In this document: positions 9,062 through 16,612 of the stretch, one piece after another | Layout: every line of letters begins with the position of its first letter | How positions within the stretch are numbered: the first letter of the stretch is position 1 | Source of the DNA: Agromyces cerinus subsp. cerinus | GTDB lineage: Bacteria > Actinomycetota > Actinomycetes > Actinomycetales > Microbacteriaceae | NCBI RefSeq assembly: GCF_900142065.1 | Contig: NZ_FSRJ01000003.1 | Location: 434,001-498,000, forward strand | Reading direction: 5' to 3' | DNA length: 64,000 nucleotides | Notes under the pieces: model-generated | Told to the model about the DNA's origin: nothing | The model's input: the letters and a program-made list of their open reading frames with translations, nothing else | Databases searched by the model: none | Program-made: the position numbers and the translations under genes

Positions 9062-10378
9062 ATGACAACGGCGTCGACCCCCCAGCCTGCAGCCGACCCA
9101 CGCCTCGACGAACCCGAGGAGGCCCTCGCCTTCATCGAGGACGCCGCGGGCAACGAGGATCCGCCCACCCCGATCAAGGGCGTGCGCCGCCTGATGGGCT
9201 GGATCATCCCCGCGAACCTCGGCATCTTCCTCATCTGGGGAGCGGTGCCGGGAATCCTGCTCCCTCGGCAGGTCGAGACGATGTTCGGCGAGGCCGACAA
9301 GGTCGCGAACCTCGCGATCGTGATGACGATCGGCGCGTTCTTCTCGATGCTCGCGCAGCCGATCGCCGGTCAGATCTCCGACCGCACGCGTTCGCGGTTC
9401 GGCCGCCGCGCGCCGTGGATCTTCATCGGTTCGCTCGCGGGCGGGCTCTCGCTCGTCGGGCTGATGTTCGCCGACAGTCTCGTCGGCGTGGTCATCGCGT
9501 GGACTCTCGTGCAGGTCACCTACAACTTCGCGCAGGGCCCGCTCAGCGCCGTCATGCCCGATCGCGTGCCGGTCAAGCGTCGCGGCACGTTCGCCACGCT
9601 CTCGGGCATCGGACTCATGGTCGGCGCGCTCGGCGGCCAGATCGTCGGCTCGATGTTCTACGACAGCCTCGCCGCCGGCTACATCACGTTCGCAGTGATC
9701 TCGCTCGTCACGCTCTCGCTGTTCATCGTCTTCAACCCCGACTACTCGTCGAAGGACCTCGAACTCGAGCGCTTCAAGCTCGGCGACTTCCTCCGCACCT
9801 TCTGGGTCAGCCCGATCAAGCACCCCGACTTCTTCTGGGCGTTCACCGGCCGCCTCCTGCTCTACACGGGTTACTTCGCCGTCACCGGCTACCAGCTCTA
9901 CCTCCTCACCGACTACTTCGGTGTCGAGCGCCCGCAAGACGTCATCCCCGTGCTCGGACTCATCAACCTCGCCGGCATCCTGATCGCGACCATCGTCTCC
10001 GGGCCGCTCTCCGACAAGCTCGGCCGTCGCAAGATCTTCGTCTTCCTGTCGTCGGCCGTCACCGGCCTGGCCTTCCTCCTGCCGTGGGTCTGGCCCGACC
10101 TCACCGCCTGGATGATCATGACCTTCATCGCCGGCCTCGGCTTCGGCATGTTCCAGGCCGTCGACACCGCCCTCATGAGCGAGGTGCTGCCGTCGGCGAA
10201 GTCCTTCGCGAAGGACCTCGGCGTCGTGAACATCGCGGCGACCCTGCCGCAGACCCTCGCGCCCGGCGTCGCCGGCGCGATCGTGATCGCGTTCGGCTTC
10301 GAAGGGCTCTTCCCCGTCGCGATCGTGCTCTCGGTCCTCGGCGCGTTCGCCGTCTGGCCGATCAAGGCGGTGAAGTGA
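9062..10378 (+). CDS. GPH-type MFS sugar transporter
   Basis: A 438-residue, 12-helix transporter with the loop motif ISDRTRSRFGRRAPW, paralogous to the product of 5703-7019. ATG 9062 is chosen because AAAGGA lies 6 nt upstream; an in-frame ATG at 9011 lies in the operator. The downstream overlapping genes encode a PAP2 phosphatase and a cytoplasmic beta-glucosidase, so a beta-glucoside or related oligosaccharide is the likely cargo (inference). Confidence 0.85.
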   Translation: MTTASTPQPAADPRLDEPEEALAFIEDAAGNEDPPTPIKGVRRLMGWIIPANLGIFLIWGAVPGILLPRQVETMFGEADKVANLAIVMTIGAFFSMLAQPIAGQISDRTRSRFGRRAPWIFIGSLAGGLSLVGLMFADSLVGVVIAWTLVQVTYNFAQGPLSAVMPDRVPVKRRGTFATLSGIGLMVGALGGQIVGSMFYDSLAAGYITFAVISLVTLSLFIVFNPDYSSKDLELERFKLGDFLRTFWVSPIKHPDFFWAFTGRLLLYTGYFAVTGYQLYLLTDYFGVERPQDVIPVLGLINLAGILIATIVSGPLSDKLGRRKIFVFLSSAVTGLAFLLPWVWPDLTAWMIMTFIAGLGFGMFQAVDTALMSEVLPSAKSFAKDLGVVNIAATLPQTLAPGVAGAIVIAFGFEGLFPVAIVLSVLGAFAVWPIKAVK

Positions 10379-11160
10379 TGTCGGATGCCACGTCAGCCTC
10401 GACCTCGACCGGCGCGACCGCGCCCGCAGCAGGCGAGCCGGCGGCATCCGCTGCCCGTCGCCCCCGCTGGCTGCTCGTCACCGGCCTCATCGGCATGGTG
10501 CTGTTCGTGCTCTTCGGCTTCTCGGTCGCCGCGAACCCGTCGAGCCCGTTCACGCAGGGCATCGACGACGCCTGGCGCGCACTCGTCGGTCTCGCCCCCG
10601 GCACCGGCGGCGAGACCTGGGCGCTGCCCATGCTCTTCCAGCACCTCGGCCAGATCCCCGGCGCGGTGCTCACGCTCCTGCTCATCCCGATCTGGCTGTT
10701 CGTGATCCGCCGCTGGCGTTCGGCGCTGTTCTTCCTCACGGCCGAGATCGTGGGCAGCTTCGGCGTCTCGCAGCTCACGAAGAACCTCGTCGACCGCCCG
10801 CGACCGGCCGATGACGTCGCCGCAGGGCTCTTCGGCCCGCTCGTCGAGGTCGACCACGGCTCGTTCCCCTCGGGGCACGCCGTGAGCGTCGGCATCCTGC
10901 TCATCGCGGTCGCCGCGCTGTTCCCGCCCGCGAAACGACTCGTCTGGTGGATCGTCGGCGCACTGCTCGTGGTCGGCATGATCTGGCAGCGCACGCTCAT
11001 CAACGCGCACTGGCTCTCGGATGCACTGTTCGGCATCATCGGCGGGGCCTCCGCGACCCTCATCCTCTGGTGGGCGTTCGCGACACTGTTGCAGAAGGAC
11101 TACGGAAAACCACTCTTCCGGCGGAGTATCGCAGCACCGGCAATCGAAGGAGCATCATGA
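10378..11160 (+). CDS. PAP2 superfamily membrane phosphatase
   Basis: A 260-residue membrane protein with all three PAP2 signature parts: K135..R142-P143 (KX6RP), the PSGH of SFPSGH with His167, and R205-X5-H211-X3-D215. About six membrane helices follow a flexible Ala/Thr-rich N-terminus. The family dephosphorylates phosphatidate, undecaprenyl diphosphate or similar lipids on the outer face. The start codon overlaps the transporter stop (TGATG) and its stop overlaps the GH3 start (ATGA), so it is translationally coupled in a sugar operon, an unusual place for such an enzyme. Confidence 0.9.
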   Translation: MSDATSASTSTGATAPAAGEPAASAARRPRWLLVTGLIGMVLFVLFGFSVAANPSSPFTQGIDDAWRALVGLAPGTGGETWALPMLFQHLGQIPGAVLTLLLIPIWLFVIRRWRSALFFLTAEIVGSFGVSQLTKNLVDRPRPADDVAAGLFGPLVEVDHGSFPSGHAVSVGILLIAVAALFPPAKRLVWWIVGALLVVGMIWQRTLINAHWLSDALFGIIGGASATLILWWAFATLLQKDYGKPLFRRSIAAPAIEGAS

Positions 11161-13454
11161 CGGACACCCTGAACACCACCGGCACCGGCCTCGACGCCCC
11201 CGCCGCCGACATCGTGGCGGGCCTCACCGTCGAGGAGAAGGCATCGCTCACGAGCGGCGCGAGCTTCTGGACGACGCAGGGCGTCGAGCGCGCCGGCATC
11301 CCCGCGATCGTGCTCACCGACGGCCCGCACGGCGTGCGCCTGCAGAAGGGCAGCGCCGACCACCTCGGCATCGGCGACAGCGTGCCGGCCACCTGCTTCC
11401 CGCCCGCCGTGGCCCTCGGCTCGACCTTCGACCCCGAGCTGCTCGAGCGCGTCGGCACGGCCCTCGGTGAAGAGGCCCGCGCCGAAGGCGTCGGCGTGCT
11501 GCTCGGCCCGGGCGTCAACATCAAGCGCTCGCCGCTCTGCGGCCGCAACTTCGAGTACCTCTCCGAGGACCCGATCATCTCGGGCGTGCTCGGCGCTGCG
11601 CTCGTCAACGGCCTGCAGTCGCAGGGCGTCGGCGGTTCGCTCAAGCACTTCGCGGCGAACAACCAGGAGCACGACCGCATGTCGTCGTCGAGCGACGTCG
11701 ACCCGCGGCCGCTGCGCGAGATCTACCTGCGCGGCTTCCAGCGCGTCGTCGAAGACGCGCAGCCGTGGACCGTCATGTGCTCGTACAACCGCCTGAACGG
11801 CGTCTACACGAGCGAGGACCCGTGGCTGCTGAACACGGTGCTCCGCGACGACTGGGGCTTCGAAGGCCTCGTCGTCAGCGACTGGGGAGCCGTCAACGAC
11901 CGCGTCGTGGGCCTGCCCGCCGGTCTCGACCTCGAGATGCCGTCGTCCGACGGCCGTTCGGCGGCGAAGCTCCTCGCTGCAGTGGCCGACGGCTCGCTCG
12001 ACGAGTCGGCGCTCGACGTCGGTGCCCGCCGCGTCGTCGAGCTCGTGCAGAAGGCCGTCGACGGGGCGCGCCCTTCGACAGGCTCAGGGAGCGAAGGGTA
12101 CGACGTCGACGCGCACCACGCACTCGCCCGCGAGGCCGCAGGTCGCGGCGCCGTGCTGCTGAAGAACGACGACGCGATCCTGCCGCTCGACGCGTCGGCC
12201 TCGGTCGCCGTCATCGGTGCGTTCGCCGAGAAGCCGCGCTACCAGGGCGCCGGCTCGTCGCTCATCAACCCGACGAAGCTCGACAACGCGCTCGACGCGA
12301 TCACCGAGTACGCCGGTCAGGACAACGTGGCCTTCGCCGCCGGATTCACGACCGACGGTTCCGACGGCGCCGCCCTCGTGGCCCCCGCCGTCGAGCTCGC
12401 CGCGTCGAAGGACGTCGTCGTGCTGTTCCTCGGCCTGCCGGGATCGTACGAGTCCGAGGGCTTCGACCGCGAGGACCTGCACCTGCCGGCCGAGCAGCTC
12501 GCGCTGCTCGAGTCGGTCGTCGCGGCCAACCCGCGCACCGTCGTCGTGCTCGCCAACGGCGGCGTCGTCGAACTGCCGTTCGCCGATGACGTGCCCGCGA
12601 TCCTCGAGGGCTGGCTCGGCGGCCAGGCCGGCGGCTCGGCCATCGCCGACGTGCTCTACGGCGCCGTCAACCCGTCGGGCCGTCTCGCGGAGACCATCCC
12701 GGTGAAGCTGGCCGACACCCCCGCGTACCTGAACTTCCCGGGCGACTTCGGTCACGTGCGCTACGGCGAGGGCCTCTTCGTGGGCTACCGCTGGTACGAC
12801 GCGCGCGACGCAGAGGTGCGCTACCCGTTCGGCCACGGTCTGTCGTACACGTCGTTCGGCTACTCCGACCTGTCGGTGGCAGCGGATGCTTCGGGCCTCA
12901 CGGTGCGCGTCACGGTGACGAACACCGGCGACCGCGCCGGCCGCGAGGTCGTGCAGGTCTACACGGGCCTCGCCGCCTCGGGCGTGCAGCGTGCACCGCG
13001 TGAGATCAAGGCCTTCGCGAACGTCGCCCTCGAGGCCGGCGAGTCGCGTGAGGTCGAGATCGCCGTCCGCGATGAAGACCTCGCGTACTGGGACGTCCGC
13101 GTCGACCGCTGGGTCGTCGAGCCCGGCGCCTACAGCGTCGAGGTCGGCGCGTCGAGCCGCGACATCCGTCTCAGCGCCGTCGTCGAGGTCGAGGGCGAGC
13201 AGGTGCGGATCCCGCTCTCGCTCGAGTCGTCGATCGCCGAGCTCGCGGCCGACCCGATCGCCGGTCCGATCGTCATGCAGGCGATGGGTTCGTTCGCCTC
13301 GGGCATGGCCGACACCGACATCTTCGACGAGGGCGGCCTCGACAAGATGATGGCGTCGTTCCCGATCGGCAAGCTCGCCGGCTTCCCGGGCGTTCCCGTG
13401 ACGCCCGAGCAGATCCAGCAGCTGATCGACCTGTCGAACTCGCAGCGCGGCTAG
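11157..13454 (+). CDS. glycoside hydrolase family 3 beta-glucosidase
   Basis: A 765-residue enzyme. The GH3 N-terminal barrel contains KHFAANNQE (about 163-171) and the nucleophile Asp242 in VVSDWGA. The second alpha/beta domain follows from about residue 325, then a fibronectin-type III-like domain (about 640-715) and a short C-terminal helical extension. There is no signal peptide, so it should hydrolyse imported beta-glucosides in the cytoplasm. Residues 305-311 (RPSTGSG) are encoded by a REP-like DNA repeat at 12071-12098, placed in a loop between the two catalytic domains. The frame is intact. Confidence 0.92.
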   Translation: MTDTLNTTGTGLDAPAADIVAGLTVEEKASLTSGASFWTTQGVERAGIPAIVLTDGPHGVRLQKGSADHLGIGDSVPATCFPPAVALGSTFDPELLERVGTALGEEARAEGVGVLLGPGVNIKRSPLCGRNFEYLSEDPIISGVLGAALVNGLQSQGVGGSLKHFAANNQEHDRMSSSSDVDPRPLREIYLRGFQRVVEDAQPWTVMCSYNRLNGVYTSEDPWLLNTVLRDDWGFEGLVVSDWGAVNDRVVGLPAGLDLEMPSSDGRSAAKLLAAVADGSLDESALDVGARRVVELVQKAVDGARPSTGSGSEGYDVDAHHALAREAAGRGAVLLKNDDAILPLDASASVAVIGAFAEKPRYQGAGSSLINPTKLDNALDAITEYAGQDNVAFAAGFTTDGSDGAALVAPAVELAASKDVVVLFLGLPGSYESEGFDREDLHLPAEQLALLESVVAANPRTVVVLANGGVVELPFADDVPAILEGWLGGQAGGSAIADVLYGAVNPSGRLAETIPVKLADTPAYLNFPGDFGHVRYGEGLFVGYRWYDARDAEVRYPFGHGLSYTSFGYSDLSVAADASGLTVRVTVTNTGDRAGREVVQVYTGLAASGVQRAPREIKAFANVALEAGESREVEIAVRDEDLAYWDVRVDRWVVEPGAYSVEVGASSRDIRLSAVVEVEGEQVRIPLSLESSIAELAADPIAGPIVMQAMGSFASGMADTDIFDEGGLDKMMASFPIGKLAGFPGVPVTPEQIQQLIDLSNSQRG
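12071..12098. repeat. REP-like element inside the GH3 coding region
   Basis: CCCTTCG (12071-12077) and CGAAGGG (12092-12098) form an inverted repeat around ACAGGCTCAGGGAG. The core matches the common CCCTTCGACAGGCTCAGGGA-type repeat of high-GC bacteria, which is normally intergenic. Here it is read in frame as part of a linker. Confidence 0.6.
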
Positions 13455-13472
13455 CCCGACTGCAGCACCTCA

Positions 13473-13506
13473 CGAACGGCCGTCCCTTCCGAGGGGCGGC
13501 CGTTCG
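13473..13506 (+). terminator. terminator hairpin after the GH3 gene
   Basis: A 14-bp stem, CGAACGGCCGTCCC (13473-13486) with GGGGCGGCCGTTCG (13493-13506), has one G-U pair and a 6-nt loop. It starts 19 bp after the GH3 stop. No T-run follows. Confidence 0.8.
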
Positions 13507-13564
13507 CCGTCGCTGCGGTCGCGCGATGGAGCAGTCGCACAGGCACCGCGGCGAGAATGGGCCG

Positions 13565-14548
13565 ATGTCCGTGATCGTGCCAGTCGAACGCGCCGCGCCC
13601 AACGCCTCGTCGACGCCGCCGGTTCGGCGCCGACGCGTCGGGCTCGCCCGGATCACCGCCCTGCTCGGCGCTGCGCTCGTGTTCCTGCTGGTGTTCCACA
13701 CGACGGTGCCGGATGTCGCGGGCCTCGGCCTCGTGGTCGACACGGCGCTGCCATGGCTCGGGCTCGCGGTGCCGCTGCTGCTCGTCGGTGCGTTCGTCGC
13801 GAGGAGCCGGGCGGCGATCGCCACCGCCGTGCTGTCGGCGCTCGTCTGGGGCATCGTGTTCGTGCCGTCGATGGTGCCGCTGTCGTGGACGGCGGCCGCC
13901 CCCTCGGACTCGAGCCTCACCGTGGCGAGCCAGAACGTCGAGGCCGGCTCCGGCACGGCAGCCGACTCCGCCGCGGCACTGGCCGCCACGGGCGCCGAGG
14001 TGGTCGCGCTGCAGGAGATGGACGCCGAGTCCCGCGACGCGGCCGGTTCGGTGCTCGACGCGATCTACCCCTACCGCTACGGGGTCGGCACGGTCGGCGT
14101 CTGGAGCGTCTTCCCGATCGAGAACGCCCAGATGCTCGACCTCGGGCTCGGCTGGAAGCGGGGGCTGGCCGCCGACCTCGAGACGCCGAGCGGGCCGGTG
14201 AGCATCTACGTCGTGCACGCGGCATCCGCTCGACCTGCCGCCCATGACGAACGCGACGCCATGCTCGCGAACCTCGCCGATCACCTGGCCCGCGACGAGA
14301 ACGACCGGGTGATCGCGATCGGCGACTTCAATGCTGGCTCGTCGGACCGAGCGCTCGGCGCCGTCACCGCCCAGCTCTCGGAGGCGAACCAGAGCGAGGG
14401 CGGGTTCGGGTTCACGTGGCCGGCCGTGGCGCCGGTGGTGCGACTCGACCACGTGTTCCAGCGCGGCATGGAGGTCGTGTCGAACACGACGGTGGCGGCA
14501 GGGGGCGGCGACCATCTCGCCGTGGTCGCGACGCTGGATCTCCAGTGA
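13565..14548 (+). CDS. membrane-anchored endonuclease/exonuclease/phosphatase family protein
   Basis: A 327-residue protein. Three N-terminal membrane helices (about 25-105) are followed by an extracellular EEP domain: the start of the fold reads SLTVASQNVEAG, with VALQEMD (metal-binding Glu), IAIGDFNAG (catalytic Asp-Phe-Asn) and the terminal GGGDHLAVVATL (general base His). EEP enzymes of this arrangement cleave phosphodiesters in lipids or nucleic acids outside the cell; the substrate is unknown. The ATG lacks a clear Shine-Dalgarno sequence, and GAGAAT lies 6 nt before it as a possible leaderless -10. Confidence 0.85.
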   Translation: MSVIVPVERAAPNASSTPPVRRRRVGLARITALLGAALVFLLVFHTTVPDVAGLGLVVDTALPWLGLAVPLLLVGAFVARSRAAIATAVLSALVWGIVFVPSMVPLSWTAAAPSDSSLTVASQNVEAGSGTAADSAAALAATGAEVVALQEMDAESRDAAGSVLDAIYPYRYGVGTVGVWSVFPIENAQMLDLGLGWKRGLAADLETPSGPVSIYVVHAASARPAAHDERDAMLANLADHLARDENDRVIAIGDFNAGSSDRALGAVTAQLSEANQSEGGFGFTWPAVAPVVRLDHVFQRGMEVVSNTTVAAGGGDHLAVVATLDLQ

Positions 14549-14576
14549 CGGCACACGCCGGCCGCGCGGGTGCTGC

Positions 14577-15149
14577 CTAACCGGTCGGCAGGAGCCCGTC
14601 GACGAGCGCGTCGACGATGTCGTCGGTCGAGGTCTCGGGGTCGAGCGGCGTCGTGAGCCGGTCGAGCAGCAGGCCGTCGATCGCGTAGTGGAACAGCGCG
14701 ATCTCGTGTCGGCCGCCGGGCAGGCCCGCCGCCGTGTTGAACGCGACGTCGCCGTCGAATCCTGCGCGCTGCCAGGCGCCGAGCACGGCGGCGAGTTCGG
14801 GGCGCCGGGTGCTCTCGAGGCGGAGCTCGAAGAGTGCGAGCGTCACCTCGCGTTCGGTCGTGAGCCGGCGCACGATGTCGCGCAGGTAGTCGGCGAAGAG
14901 GGCGCGGTTCGGCGTCTCGACGGCACGCCGCGCGAGGTCCTCCTCGGTCGGGGCGAGGCGCTCGCCGATGCGTTCGACCAGCCCGGCGATGAGCGCCTCT
15001 CTGCTGCGGAAGTAGTTGGACGTCGTGCCCGTCGGCGCACCTGCCGCCTCGTCGATCGCGCGGTGGGTGAGGCCGCGTGAGCCCTCCCGGGCGAGCACGC
15101 CCAGGCCCGCATCGGCGAGCATCCGTCGTCGCTCATCGTTCTTCGCCAT
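14577..15149 (-). CDS. TetR family transcriptional regulator
   Basis: A 190-residue regulator with an HTH at about 25-47 (THRAIDEAAGAPTGTTSNYFRS) and a TetR C-terminal domain. It is divergent from the reductase gene at 15222, and two inverted repeats lie between the starts, so it most likely represses both genes. TAGCAT (15160-15155 on the minus strand) lies 5 nt before the ATG. Confidence 0.88.
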   Translation of the reverse strand: MAKNDERRRMLADAGLGVLAREGSRGLTHRAIDEAAGAPTGTTSNYFRSREALIAGLVERIGERLAPTEEDLARRAVETPNRALFADYLRDIVRRLTTEREVTLALFELRLESTRRPELAAVLGAWQRAGFDGDVAFNTAAGLPGGRHEIALFHYAIDGLLLDRLTTPLDPETSTDDIVDALVDGLLPTG

Positions 15150-15168
15150 GCCTCATGCTAGCGCAACC

Positions 15169-15212
15169 ACTACAGGTGATGTAGTCTCCCAATCACTACA
15201 GAAGTTGTGATT
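15169..15212. promoter_or_regulatory. twin TetR operators between divergent genes
   Basis: ACTACA-GGTGA-TGTAGT (15169-15185) is a perfect inverted repeat. AATCAC (15191-15196) with GTGATT (15207-15212) is a second one that contains another ACTACA. Both lie between the TetR and reductase starts, so one bound regulator could control both genes. Confidence 0.6.
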
Positions 15213-15221
15213 GGAGCGCCC

Positions 15222-15812
15222 ATGCGAGAACTCGTCTATTACGTCGCCGTCAGCCTCGACGGCTACATCGCCGGCCCCGCCGGTGAGTTCGACGCCTTCC
15301 CCGTGGAGGGCGATCACATGCACCACCTCAACACGCGGTTCGCCGATGCCGTGCCGACGCATATCGCGGACGTGCTCGGCATCGAGCCGACCGGCTCGAT
15401 GTTCGACACCGTCGTCATGGGGTGGAACACCCTGGCGGTCGGCCTCCCGACCGTGCCGAGTCCGTACCGCCATCTTCGGCAGTTCGTGTTCTCGCGAACA
15501 CGCGGCGAGGCCGACATCCCGGGGGAGCATCCGAATCTGACGCTCACCGGCGAGGATCCGGTCGAGGTCGTGCGGCGGCTGAAGGCCGAGCCGGGCGCGT
15601 CGATCTGGCTCTGCGGCGGGGGATCGCTCGCCACCGTGCTGGCCGATGAGATCGACCGTCTCGTGCTGAAGCGCAGCCCGCTGCTCTTCGGCGACGGGAT
15701 TCCGCTGTTCGCACCGGGGGCGTACCGTCCGCGCGCCTTCGAGGAGGTCGGCACGACGGCGTTCGAGTCCGGTGTCGTCGTCTCCGAGTACGTGCGCCGG
15801 CCTTCGGCGTAG
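15222..15812 (+). CDS. dihydrofolate reductase / RibD C-terminal family protein
   Basis: A 196-residue protein of the DHFR-like RibD_C family: it opens with LVYYVAVSLDGYIAGPAGEFD, has an MGWNTLAVG segment, and a GASIWLCGGGSLATVLADEIDRL segment that forms the NADPH-binding loop. Members reduce pterins or other small molecules and are often controlled by a linked TetR gene, as here. ATG 15222 is chosen because GGAG lies 5 nt upstream. The true substrate is unknown. Confidence 0.88.
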   Translation: MRELVYYVAVSLDGYIAGPAGEFDAFPVEGDHMHHLNTRFADAVPTHIADVLGIEPTGSMFDTVVMGWNTLAVGLPTVPSPYRHLRQFVFSRTRGEADIPGEHPNLTLTGEDPVEVVRRLKAEPGASIWLCGGGSLATVLADEIDRLVLKRSPLLFGDGIPLFAPGAYRPRAFEEVGTTAFESGVVVSEYVRRPSA

Positions 15813-15848
15813 TCGACACGGCGGGCGGCATCGCCGGATTCGATGGAG

Positions 15849-15926
15849 CGCGGTCCGCAACCCCCTTGCCGCGGATTCCGCGATCGCGTAGACCCGGAGG
15901 TGTCCGCGATGCGGCTGCGGACCGCG
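15849..15926. repeat. 11-bp perfect inverted repeat before the small basic protein gene
   Basis: CGCGGTCCGCA (15849-15859) and TGCGGACCGCG (15916-15926) are exact reverse complements 56 bp apart. The second arm ends 5 bp before the ribosome binding site of the gene at 15945, so the pair could fold a long 5' leader or terminate transcription from the reductase gene. Confidence 0.5.
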
Positions 15927-15944
15927 TGATCGGGAGGAGAGGCC

Positions 15945-16394
15945 ATGACCGTGGGATTCCGTGGGAAGCGAGACCGCCGAGAGCGAGCAGCGCTGGCAGT
16001 CATCGAGGCGAAGCGCGCCGAGCGCGAGACGCAGAAGCTCGCGCGACGGCTCTCGTCGGCGGCACGCGCCGAGCTCCAGGAGATCGCCGCCTCGGTGCAC
16101 GAGGAGATCCTCCGGGCGGGGCGCGAGGTCCAGCGACGCCCCGGTCGGGCGCAGCGACGGGCCGGGCGCGCGGAGGCTCGCCTCGCACGGGCATCGCTCG
16201 GGACGCCGGCCGGCGGACGTGGCGATGCCGGTCGGCGGGTGGGTGCGAGCGGAGCGGATGCCGCGAAAGCGCGCTCCAGGATGATCAAGCGCCGCCGCGC
16301 CGAAGCCAAGCAGGCCCAGCAGATGGCGAAGATCGTCGCGGCGCAGATGGCGGTCGCCGCAGCCGTCACGTCCACCGACGCGTCGAAGAGCTGA
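15945..16394 (+). CDS. small basic Arg/Ala-rich protein of unknown function
   Basis: A 149-residue protein with a very strong ribosome binding site (GGGAGGAGAGG at 15932-15942). It is rich in Arg, Ala and Glu and probably forms long alpha helices or a coiled coil, with a basic stretch around 45-95 and a Lys/Arg/Gln-rich segment near 108-125 followed by an Ala/Val-rich end. It has no membrane segment and no domain I recognise. The charge pattern would fit nucleic-acid binding, but this is only a guess. A large hairpin follows 2 bp after the stop codon. Confidence 0.55.
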   Translation: MTVGFRGKRDRRERAALAVIEAKRAERETQKLARRLSSAARAELQEIAASVHEEILRAGREVQRRPGRAQRRAGRAEARLARASLGTPAGGRGDAGRRVGASGADAAKARSRMIKRRRAEAKQAQQMAKIVAAQMAVAAAVTSTDASKS

Positions 16395-16395
16395 T

Positions 16396-16457
16396 GCCGA
16401 GAGGACGCGTGTCGTCGTATTCGCGCGTTTGGAAGCGACGACATGAGTCCTCTCGGC
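16396..16457. repeat. long imperfect palindrome / hairpin
   Basis: GCCGAGAGGAC (16396-16406) pairs with GTCCTCTCGGC (16447-16457). Inside it TGTCGTCG (16410-16417) pairs with CGACGACA (16436-16443), leaving a 3+3 internal loop and an 18-nt terminal loop. It may terminate the preceding gene and is possibly related to the palindromes at 20142 and 32262. The rest of the gap up to 16612 holds only purine-rich sequence and a small GTTAC/GTAAC inverted repeat at 16537-16554. Confidence 0.6.
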
Positions 16458-16612
16458 AGGCGAGGGAACGGGGAGAGCGGAGCGGGGAGCAGCGGGAGAC
16501 GCGAACGCCGCGCCCTTGCGGGGGTGGCTGCGCGGGGTTACCGTGACTCGTAACGACGGGTGCCGGCGCGCCGTCGGGCGTGAGCCGTGCCGCCGTCAGG
16601 CTGGACGGGGCC

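Noticed and set aside
8249..10447. A 732-codon open frame on the minus strand across the MFS gene
   Set aside because: Low-complexity Arg/Asp/Glu/His composition and complete overlap with the MFS, TetR and ROK genes.
12071..12098. A frameshift or pseudogene in the GH3 gene at the repeat
   Set aside because: The frame is continuous for 765 codons and the domains on both sides are complete.
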